DNA from: an uncultured bacterium
Lineage (GTDB): Bacteria > Planctomycetota > DG-23 > SLPQ01
Reading direction: 5' to 3'
DNA: 12,999 nt
Assembly (NCBI GenBank): GCA_937863625.1
Contig: CALMGO010000367.1
Location: 1 to 12,999 of the forward strand
The notes under the pieces are model-generated. The model searched no databases. It had not been told where the DNA came from and saw only the letters and a list, made by a program, of their open reading frames with translations. Numbering within the stretch: position 1 is the first letter of the stretch; each line of letters begins with the position of its first letter. This document shows, one piece after another, positions 8,701 to 12,999 of the stretch. The position numbers and the translations under genes are program-made.

Positions 8701-9450
8701 ATCCAGCTCCGCGTGATAGTTCTCAAAGGCCGCCGGTTCACCGGTGAGTGCAACTTTGCCGTATATCTCAATCCAATGCCGCTCTGTGCCGGGCAATATA
8801 TCCAAAACGGTTCGCCCCACAACATCCCGGGCCTTGAGGCCGGTCAGGCACTCAAAGGCCGGGTTGACAGCAAGGAATCTGTAGTCCACGGGAGTGCCCT
8901 GTGCGTCGCAGATAATCTCGTGCAGCGCGAAGCCGTTAAGCATCTCGCGGAATAGACTCTGGTAGTTCTCCTCCGCCCTTACGCGCTCTGCCAGCTCTTG
9001 TTCCAGCGCACGCGTGCGTTGTGCGACCAACGCAGCCAGTTGTTCTTTCTCCTGACGCTGAAACCGACTGGCTGCCTTGATCTTCGCCATGGCCCGCGCC
9101 TGGGCCATGAGTTCGATCTCGTCCAGCGGCGTGTGTAGAAAACCCTCCGCCCCCGCCTCCAGAGCACCGCGGTCAATCGCGTGTGTGGTCAGAAAGAGCA
9201 CCGGGATTTCCTGCAGGCGTTCGTCTTCCTTGAACCTCCGGCAGATCGCATGGGCGTCTATGCCCGGCGTGGCAATGTCGATCAGGATCACATCCGGGTC
9301 TTCGCGGTGGGCTGTTTCGAGCGCCTCCGAGTCGCTATTGACGGTAAGTAGCCGGGCCCCGCGCAGCCCATCGGCCACGGCTGCTCTCAACGCCTCGACC
9401 GTGTCCGGATGAGCAGCAACCGCCAATATCTTCATGTCACTGGTTTCCAT
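5731..9450 (-). CDS. Soluble hybrid sensor histidine kinase: REC-PAS-PAS-GAF-PAS-PAS-HisKA-HATPase-REC
   Basis: A 1239-residue cytoplasmic sensor kinase without membrane segments. Domains in order: receiver (about 7-125, Asp58); coiled coil (130-165); PAS (about 162-273); PAS with PAC (about 283-400); GAF (about 410-598) with cysteines 473, 493, 495, 520 and 541; PAS/PAC (605-722); PAS/PAC (733-846); HisKA with the phospho-accepting His879 in VAHDFNN; ATPase domain with N-box Asn987/Asn991, G1 box DDGCGMD (1034-1040), FEPFFTTK and the G2 box STGLGLATVYG; C-terminal receiver (1119-1236) with Glu1125/Asp1126, phosphoacceptor Asp1171, Ser1199 and Lys1221. It should autophosphorylate on His879 and pass phosphate to Asp1171. 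The N-terminal receiver lacks the usual acidic pair and the conserved Lys (Thr107). The start ATG at 9450 has GGGAG seven bases upstream. No response regulator gene lies beside it, so its output is encoded elsewhere. The ligands of its sensor domains are unknown. Confidence 0.95.
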   Translation of the reverse strand: METSDMKILAVAAHPDTVEALRAAVADGLRGARLLTVNSDSEALETAHREDPDVILIDIATPGIDAHAICRRFKEDERLQEIPVLFLTTHAIDRGALEAGAEGFLHTPLDEIELMAQARAMAKIKAASRFQRQEKEQLAALVAQRTRALEQELAERVRAEENYQSLFREMLNGFALHEIICDAQGTPVDYRFLAVNPAFECLTGLKARDVVGRTVLDILPGTERHWIEIYGKVALTGEPAAFENYHAELDKHFAVTAFRPALGQFACIVADITESARAAEALQESEERFRCLVESAPEAIFVQSGGRFVYINRAMLALFGASKAEELLGTDFMERMAPEWREAIIDRIRVQRETGQPAPLMEQEYLRLDGSRVPVETTAVAIRFEGSDANLVFVRDITERRQAEREREATTEVLRLIHEHAQVRTLMSAVTRFLQKWTGCEAVGIRLKDGDDYPYYETRGFPQEFVLAESSLCERDPQGQVKRDADGNPVLECMCGNILRGRFDPAMPFFTERGSFWSNCTTGLLASTAEADRQAQTRNRCHGEGYESVALIALRYGADTLGLVQINDKRPDRFTPEMIAHIEHLAGQLGLALAERLAEAALRESEERFRRIFEECPIGIATSNADFHFLRANAAFCRMMGRSESELQTLSFRDITHPDDVGRDEKEIRRLLRGEIPVYNAEKRYLQGNGEVVWGGATVTTVRDSGGSFQCFLAMVEDITERKRAENALAVSEIRYRRLFEAAHDGILILDAETGMIVDVNPFLVELLGYSREEFLGKSLWDLGCLADALASQDSFRRLQAQGYVRYENLPLEAADGRRLEVEFVSNVYLADHRKVIQCNIRDMTERRREGEERVRLETQLIQAQKMESVGRLAGGVAHDFNNMLGVILGYAELALAKTAPDNPIHADLEAIRKAAERSSDLTRQLLAFARRQTVAPKVLDLNEAVGRMLKMIERLIGEDIDLAWLPGENLRPVRIDPSQIDQILANLCVNARDAIADVGRITIETKTVTLDEAYCAEHAEAIPGEYVMLAVSDDGCGMDKETLEYIFEPFFTTKGVGESTGLGLATVYGIVKQNNGFINVYSEPGHGTTFKIYLPQSSGEVDAVKRARPAARASRGHEIILLVEDEPAILKIAALMLEKQGYAVLKANTPGEAIRLARESAGDIHLLMTDVVMPEMNGRDLAKNLLSLYPDLKRLFMSGYTADVIAHRGVLDEGVYFIQKPFTSEDLAVKVREALDAG

Positions 9451-9521
9451 GAAGGGTCTCCCATGAGGAGCGTTCGCGCTGCCTGCGCGTCCTGTCGGAC
9501 GTACTCCATCGTGTACGACAT

Positions 9522-9540
9522 CACAAAATGCCGCTTTGTG
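9522..9540. repeat. Inverted repeat upstream of the kinase gene
   Basis: CACAAA (9522-9527) and TTTGTG (9535-9540) face each other across 7 bases, an operator-like layout about 72 bases upstream of the kinase start. A further TTTGTG half-site occurs at about 9555-9560, one and a half to two helical turns away. Confidence 0.3.
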
Positions 9541-9747
9541 CCATGAAAATCAGATTTGTGACTTAAATTCTGAGAAAAGCAACTACAAGGCGACGGCAAC
9601 CGATCCTCGCGAGCACATGGAGGCACGGCATTGGAGTGGGGCGACCACACAATCATACTACACTCCGTCTGCCGGCCGTCGCGTGATCAAGTTGACGGCA
9701 ATGCGCATCCTTTTGCGTTTCGCAGTCTGCGTTGCGGTCGACCGTAT

Positions 9748-9767
9748 GTCCCCGCGCAAACGGGGGC
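9748..9767. repeat. Inverted repeat 1 upstream of the cold-shock promoter
   Basis: GTCCCCG and CGGGGGC pair over seven positions (one G-T) around a CGCAAA loop. It lies about 57 bases before the -35 box of the cold-shock gene. It has no T tract, so it is not a standard terminator. Confidence 0.3.
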
Positions 9768-9772
9768 TACTG

Positions 9773-9789
9773 CACCGCGTCGCGCGGTG
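9773..9789. repeat. Inverted repeat 2 upstream of the cold-shock promoter
   Basis: CACCGCG and CGCGGTG form a perfect 7-bp palindrome around TCG, only five bases after the neighbouring inverted repeat. It ends about 35 bases before the -35 box, a position suited to a regulator binding site. Confidence 0.35.
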
Positions 9790-9823
9790 GCGCACCATGC
9801 TCGACCTTTATTTTCGAATACTC

Positions 9824-9852
9824 TTGACTTTTCCCCGGCTTGTTGGTTTAAT
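9824..9852 (+). promoter_or_regulatory. Strong sigma70-type promoter of the cold-shock gene
   Basis: TTGACT (9824-9829) and TTTAAT (9847-9852) are separated by exactly 17 bases. Transcription from about 9859 gives a leader of roughly 100 bases, in keeping with the long leaders of cold-shock mRNAs. Confidence 0.6.
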
Positions 9853-9929
9853 GTACTGGTTAAGTTGCGACAGGTCAGTATCCCTCGCCGCCTTGTCCCC
9901 ATTACAACAAAGAGGGAGTTCCAATTTCG

Positions 9930-9944
9930 GCCCCGGTAAGGGGC
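9930..9944 (+). promoter_or_regulatory. Hairpin next to the cold-shock ribosome site
   Basis: GCCCC (9930-9934) pairs with GGGGC (9940-9944) around GGTAA. The stem ends four bases before the GGGAGG ribosome site (9949-9954). Such a stem could tune ribosome access with temperature; a second GAGGGAG at about 9912-9918 is a decoy-like sequence further upstream. Confidence 0.3.
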
Positions 9945-9959
9945 AAAAGGGAGGTTGAT

Positions 9960-10163
9960 GTGCCAACCGGTACAGTAAAGTGGTTCAGCGATCAGAAGGG
10001 ATACGGGTTTATCGTCCCCGATGACGGAGGCAAGGACTTGTTCGTCCATCACTCCAGTATCCAGGGAGAAGGATTCAAAAGCCTCAAGGAAGGTCAGAAG
10101 GCCGAGTTCGAGCCGGCAGAAGGCAAGAAGGGTCCCGAGGCGACAAACGTCCGCCCCCTCTAA
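9960..10163 (+). CDS. Cold-shock-domain protein (CspA family)
   Basis: A 67-residue single-domain nucleic-acid-binding protein, the normal size for the family. It binds single-stranded RNA or DNA in the cytoplasm and loosens RNA structure. The opening PTGTVKWFSDQKGYGFI holds the RNP1-like KGYGFI and the KWF aromatic patch; DLFVHHSSI (about 27-35) is the RNP2-like part, with FVHH where FVHF is commoner. The start is GTG at 9960, with GGGAGG five bases upstream. An ATG overlapping it at 9958 is out of frame and closes after six codons. A strong promoter lies upstream and a perfect intrinsic terminator just downstream, so it is a one-gene transcript. Confidence 0.95.
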   Translation: MPTGTVKWFSDQKGYGFIVPDDGGKDLFVHHSSIQGEGFKSLKEGQKAEFEPAEGKKGPEATNVRPL

Positions 10164-10186
10164 AATCCGATAATCGCAAGAACATC

Positions 10187-10219
10187 AGGCCCCGCACAAA
10201 TGCGGGGCCTTTTCTTTTT
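10187..10219 (+). terminator. Intrinsic terminator of the cold-shock gene
   Basis: AGGCCCCGCA (10187-10196) and TGCGGGGCCT (10201-10210) form a perfect 10-bp stem around CAAA, followed by TTTCTTTTT. It starts 24 bases after the stop codon. Confidence 0.93.
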
Positions 10220-10255
10220 GGAGACAGGGGCGTTTCCGGCTGCGACATTGTGCGC

Positions 10256-10284
10256 TTGCCACCTTTCCGGTGAGGCGGTAGAAT
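10256..10284 (+). promoter_or_regulatory. Probable sigma70-type promoter of the radical SAM gene
   Basis: TTGCCA (10256-10261) and TAGAAT (10279-10284) are exactly 17 bases apart, each one change from consensus. It lies after the cold-shock terminator and predicts a transcript start near 10291, hence a leader of about 185 bases. Confidence 0.6.
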
Positions 10285-10290
10285 AGCCAT

Positions 10291-10475
10291 TGGAAACCCG
10301 GCATTCATTTTCGAGAGCGAAAGAACACCTGACGGTTCGCTCATGAATGCGAGGCCGCCTGCGGACAAGCGCTGTTCACGCGAAGATAGCCAGGCCGCAC
10401 TCGCATTCGCCGATGGGATGCGCAGTCAGAACGCAGCGATATGACCCTTGAGGCTCACAGCCGGGAGATGTGCCG
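10291..10475 (+). promoter_or_regulatory. Structured leader with mutually exclusive stems (possible riboswitch or attenuator)
   Basis: Structure A: GCATTCAT (10301-10308) pairs with ATGAATGC (10343-10350), and inside it GAGCGAA (10315-10321) pairs with TTCGCTC (10336-10342), giving 15 base pairs with one 6-base bulge and a 14-base loop. Structure B: GAATGCGAG (10345-10353) pairs perfectly with CTCGCATTC (10400-10408). Both need bases 10345-10350, so they cannot coexist. A small stem GGCT/AGCC (10452-10462) touches the ribosome site GGGAG (10463-10467). I do not recognise a known riboswitch class; no clear cobalamin-riboswitch B12 box is seen. The pairings are seen directly; switching is inference. 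Confidence 0.45.
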
Positions 10476-12293
10476 ATGGAATTGCCCCGCCGCTCGCAAG
10501 GACAGGAGCTGCTCAAGACTGGCGAGTTCACCGCGCTCCTCAGCCGCGTACGTCGCGCTGCGGCCGGCCACGACCTCACGTCTGTCATCGCCTGCGCATT
10601 TGATCCCCGGACACAGATGCTGCCGTTCGTCTATGCCGACACGCACATGGCGCCCGCCGGAGTGCGCGCAATCGGCGCCGCGATGTGCGCTGCAGGTCTT
10701 CCCCGGACGCGCATAGTCCTCCAGCAGTGGAATCGTCGCTTTCGCCCGTCGAGGGCCCGCATTGAAGGCCAACTCCCCGACATCTTTATGGTGTCGGCCA
10801 TGCACATTCACACGGAGCCTGCAATTGAGCTCATTCGCGACGCGTGCAGCATCAGTCCGGACGACCGCCCGCTCATCATTGCCGGCGGCCCCAAGGCGAT
10901 CTATGAACCGTGGGACCTTTTCAGCAATGACCCGCGTGACCCCTGGGGGGCCGACGTTGTCGTTACCGGCGAAGAGCATGTGCTTTTGAGCCTTTTAGAA
11001 AGGCTGCTGTCCGCGCACCGCCGGGGCGAGCCCTTCAGACGAGCCTTTCTGAGGGCGCGCGACGGCGGAATACTCGACTCGGTGCCGGGGCTCGTGTATG
11101 GCGTTGGCGGCGCGGACGGCGTCACGCAGCAGCTTGTGAATACCGGCGTCCAGTGTCTTCTGGGCGACCTCGACGAACTGCCGCATCCGTCGCTCGGGTA
11201 TTCACTTCTCGAACCGCCCGGACGCATGGCCGAACTCGCCGACAAGCCGCTCCCGGCTCGCCTCGTGCGCAGGTACAGCCCGGTGAGCTCTCTTGTCCTT
11301 ACGTACGGGTGCAGTTTTTCATGTCACTATTGTCCGATCCCGGCGTACAACCAGCGCCAGCACCGCGGCAAAAGCGGTGAGCGCGTGGCGCACGAGATGA
11401 CGCACCTTTACCGCGAGTATGGACTTAGATACTTCTTCGGCGCGGATGATAATTTCTTTGACGACCGGGAACGCGCGCTCGAAATAGCGGGGGCGCTGGC
11501 GGGTACCGAGATAAACGGGCGGCCGCTCCGGCACACTGTCCGCTGGGGCACCGAGGTCACCGTTCACGGCACGCTTGCAATGAAAGACCATCTCAACCTC
11601 GTGCGAAGCGCCGGCGTGCGCGCGTTGTGGCTGGGCGTTGAGGACATGTCGGGCGCGCTTGTCAGCAAGGGTCAGACCGTGGAAAATACGGTCGAGGCGT
11701 TTGCCCACCTTTCCCGCCGTGGAATCTGCCCGATGCCGATGATGATGCATCACGACGGCCAGCCGCTCTGGACGCGCAAGAGCCGCGCCGGGCTCATTAA
11801 CCAGGTCCGCATCCTGAGAAAGGCGGGCGCGGTCGGCCTCCAGATACTTGCGCTCACCCCGGCGCAGGGATCGAGGAGCTACGAAGAGACCTATGAATCA
11901 GGCGCCGCATTCCAAAGCGTATCCGGCAGGCCGGTCGAGCCATACATGGCCGACGGCAACTACATCATCGCATCGCGTGCTGCCAGGCCGTGGCTCAAGC
12001 AGGCCGGGATGCTTCTTGCGTATCTGTATTTTTACAACCCGCTTCGCTTTCTCCTGGCAATCGTGCGCCCGAAGAGCAGACTCTATCTGGCTGACGCCGG
12101 CATGCAGGGTCTGGGGATGTGGGGACTTACGAGAAACGTGAGGAGAACCTTCGGCTGGCTCGTGCGCCTCTGGCGCGGCAATATCCGGCGCACCACCAGC
12201 GCCCCCGGCAGCCCCATACCGATTGTGCATGTGAAAGTCGCCGCCCATGACACACATTCACCGACGCCCAAGCCCGCCGGACGCCCCTCCTAA
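10476..12293 (+). CDS. B12-binding-domain radical SAM protein
   Basis: A 605-residue enzyme of the cobalamin-binding radical SAM class, whose members do methyl transfers, ring changes or other radical chemistry. The ATG at 10476 has GGGAG eight bases upstream; the in-frame GTG at 10470 is too close to that site. Residues about 37-180 look like a B12-binding Rossmann domain (LIIAGGPKAIYEP, GADVVVTGEEHVLLSLL). The radical SAM domain holds the iron-sulfur motif C-x3-C-x2-C at Cys279, Cys283 and Cys286 (YGCSFSCHYCPIP), then FGADDNFF (321-328), LWLGVED (384-390) and LTPAQGSRSYEE (about 460-471). A C-terminal region (about 500-570) is rich in aromatic and basic residues (LAYLYFYNPLRFLLAIVRP) and may touch the membrane or a lipid substrate; the last 30 residues look disordered. 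The product cannot be named. A related gene converges on it at 12521. Confidence 0.88.
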   Translation: MELPRRSQGQELLKTGEFTALLSRVRRAAAGHDLTSVIACAFDPRTQMLPFVYADTHMAPAGVRAIGAAMCAAGLPRTRIVLQQWNRRFRPSRARIEGQLPDIFMVSAMHIHTEPAIELIRDACSISPDDRPLIIAGGPKAIYEPWDLFSNDPRDPWGADVVVTGEEHVLLSLLERLLSAHRRGEPFRRAFLRARDGGILDSVPGLVYGVGGADGVTQQLVNTGVQCLLGDLDELPHPSLGYSLLEPPGRMAELADKPLPARLVRRYSPVSSLVLTYGCSFSCHYCPIPAYNQRQHRGKSGERVAHEMTHLYREYGLRYFFGADDNFFDDRERALEIAGALAGTEINGRPLRHTVRWGTEVTVHGTLAMKDHLNLVRSAGVRALWLGVEDMSGALVSKGQTVENTVEAFAHLSRRGICPMPMMMHHDGQPLWTRKSRAGLINQVRILRKAGAVGLQILALTPAQGSRSYEETYESGAAFQSVSGRPVEPYMADGNYIIASRAARPWLKQAGMLLAYLYFYNPLRFLLAIVRPKSRLYLADAGMQGLGMWGLTRNVRRTFGWLVRLWRGNIRRTTSAPGSPIPIVHVKVAAHDTHSPTPKPAGRPS

Positions 12294-12297
12294 GACA

Positions 12298-12320
12298 CCC
12301 GCGCGGCGCCTTGCCGCGGG
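12298..12320 (+). repeat. GC-rich hairpin just after the radical SAM stop codon
   Basis: CCCGCG (12298-12303) and CGCGGG (12315-12320) can pair, or alternatively CGCGGC (12302-12307) with GCCGCG (12313-12318). It starts four bases after the TAA. Without a T tract it may aid termination or protect the mRNA end, but is not a canonical terminator. Confidence 0.35.
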
Positions 12321-12386
12321 ACCGGCCGACAAAGGCACGCGCAGGCAGGGAAATACCGGGAGGGAGCGGCGCGTTTCACCAAGAAA

Positions 12387-12420
12387 CCCCTTCGGCGCGA
12401 GTTTTTTTGACGAAAAGGGG
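12387..12420. repeat. Inverted repeat between the convergent radical SAM genes
   Basis: CCCCTT (12387-12392) and AAGGGG (12415-12420) face each other across 22 bases that include seven T (12402-12408). It lies 100 bases after the end of the right-hand gene and 94 after the left-hand one. The wide loop makes a terminator role doubtful. The rest of the gap 12294-12520 shows no convincing gene. Confidence 0.25.
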
Positions 12421-12520
12421 CTTTCGCTCGCGGTGAGATATTTCGGCGCATTTCGAAACGACTACCGCGCACATGGAGGGGCAGTGGAATTCCGATACGA
12501 CTTCTGACCGGCCTTGGCGG

Positions 12521-12999
12521 TCACTCCCCGACTGCGAGTTTGAAGTCTGCGTACTTCTTGACGTCCAGCTGGAGATTGGCCTTGTAGGAGAGGTTGCCCG
12601 CCAGGGCTATGAGTGGATGACGGCGGTTCCACACATTGCTCCACACCCTGCGCAGAATGCGGGGCGTGGAGTAAAAGGTGCGGTCGCAGGAAATCATTTC
12701 CTCGATGATGCCGTCCAGCGAGAGGTTCTTGTACTTTGCCACCGGGAAGGTGAGCGTGTAGTATTTCCAATCCTCCGGGAAAGTATTGAGGGCGAGGCGG
12801 TCTTCCGCCTTCATCTGGTCCCACAGTCGTGTGCCTGGCAGCGGAGTCAGAAAGAGCACGTTGACATTATCCACACCGTAGCGCATCGCCGTCTCGGCGA
12901 TACATTTGCCGATACCCGGTTTGTCCGAGTCCAGACCGATGATAAAGGAACCCACGACCAGTATCCTGTGCCGCTGTATGCGACGCACCGACTCGCGCA
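12521..12999 (-). CDS. B12-type radical SAM protein, C-terminal part (cut by window edge)
   Basis: The last 158 residues of a second radical SAM protein; the start and the iron-sulfur motif lie beyond the right edge. The visible part begins inside the radical SAM barrel: RRIQRHRILVVGSFIIGLDS is the late-barrel signature of cobalamin-binding radical SAM proteins, followed by VLFLTPLPGTRLWDQMKAE, the usual LTPLPGT element. The tail from about residue 70 of the fragment (EDWKYYTLTFPVAKYKNLSLDGIIEEM) fits the C-terminal extension (DUF4070-like) found in this group. A GTG at 12988 could look like a start, but the same frame stays open upstream and the encoded part lacks a catalytic core, so it is internal. 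It converges on the radical SAM gene at 10476. Confidence 0.85.
   Translation of the reverse strand, partial: RESVRRIQRHRILVVGSFIIGLDSDKPGIGKCIAETAMRYGVDNVNVLFLTPLPGTRLWDQMKAEDRLALNTFPEDWKYYTLTFPVAKYKNLSLDGIIEEMISCDRTFYSTPRILRRVWSNVWNRRHPLIALAGNLSYKANLQLDVKKYADFKLAVGE

Larger units (their letters stand above)
9451..9823. other. Gene-free stretch between the kinase and cold-shock genes
   Basis: No convincing gene is seen on either strand: the open frames here lack a ribosome site and have unlikely composition. It must hold the kinase promoter, though no strong -35/-10 pair was found on the minus strand. It contains the inverted repeats at 9522-9540, 9748-9767 and 9773-9789. Confidence 0.5.

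Noticed and set aside
9748..9789. Start of a CRISPR array or insertion-sequence ends
   Set aside because: Only two different palindromes, no repeated unit with spacers, no transposase and no target-site duplication.
9536..9958. 140-residue open frame upstream of the cold-shock gene
   Set aside because: It runs through the cold-shock promoter and leader, has no ribosome site and has mixed, unfamily-like composition.
10291..10475. Known cobalamin riboswitch ahead of the B12-type radical SAM gene
   Set aside because: The context invites it, but I see no clear B12 box, and the leader lacks the expected layout of that class. It remains an unassigned structured leader.
12247..12507. 86-residue open frame overlapping the end of the radical SAM gene
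   Set aside because: Low-complexity Pro/Arg-rich composition, no ribosome site and no recognisable motif; it looks like chance in GC-rich sequence.

Overview
This is a GC-rich window of bacterial chromosome carrying six complete genes and two genes cut by the window edges. Genes run in alternating directions (-,+,-,+,-,+,+,-), most with their own promoter-like sequence and a clear Shine-Dalgarno site, so it reads as a row of single-gene units and not as one operon. Exported enzymes (a Tat-type flavoprotein, a secreted heparinase-II/III-like lyase, a secreted serine hydrolase), a very large multi-PAS hybrid histidine kinase and two B12-binding radical SAM proteins suggest a free-living Gram-negative heterotroph, perhaps of the Planctomycetes/Lentisphaerae/Hydrogenedentota kind. 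That placement is an impression from gene content only.

Left part (1-5573): the N-terminal end of an MFS transporter (minus strand, TTG start) diverges from a secreted penicillin-binding-protein-like serine hydrolase. A Tat-signal nitroreductase-family protein converges on the latter. Divergent from the nitroreductase is a secreted heparinase II/III-family polysaccharide lyase with a good sigma70-type promoter. The nitroreductase leader holds a striking run of three 7-bp half-sites. This part looks like scavenging of polysaccharide or cell-wall material plus periplasmic redox chemistry, but no direct pathway links the genes.

Middle (5731-9450): one 1239-residue soluble hybrid histidine kinase (receiver, two PAS, cysteine-bearing GAF, two PAS, HisKA, ATPase, receiver). 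Its N-terminal receiver has lost key residues while its C-terminal receiver is intact. No partner response regulator is encoded beside it. About 370 bases upstream hold no convincing gene, only inverted repeats.

Right part (9824-12999): a cold-shock-domain protein with a near-consensus promoter, a ~100-nt leader and a textbook intrinsic terminator. Then comes a B12-binding radical SAM gene with its own promoter and a ~185-nt leader that can form two mutually exclusive long stems, the most riboswitch- or attenuator-like feature here. A second radical SAM gene of the same broad class converges on it and runs off the right edge.

No tRNA, rRNA, CRISPR array, insertion sequence, phage gene or defence system was seen. 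The best candidate for something undescribed is the switch-like leader of the radical SAM gene at about 10291-10475.
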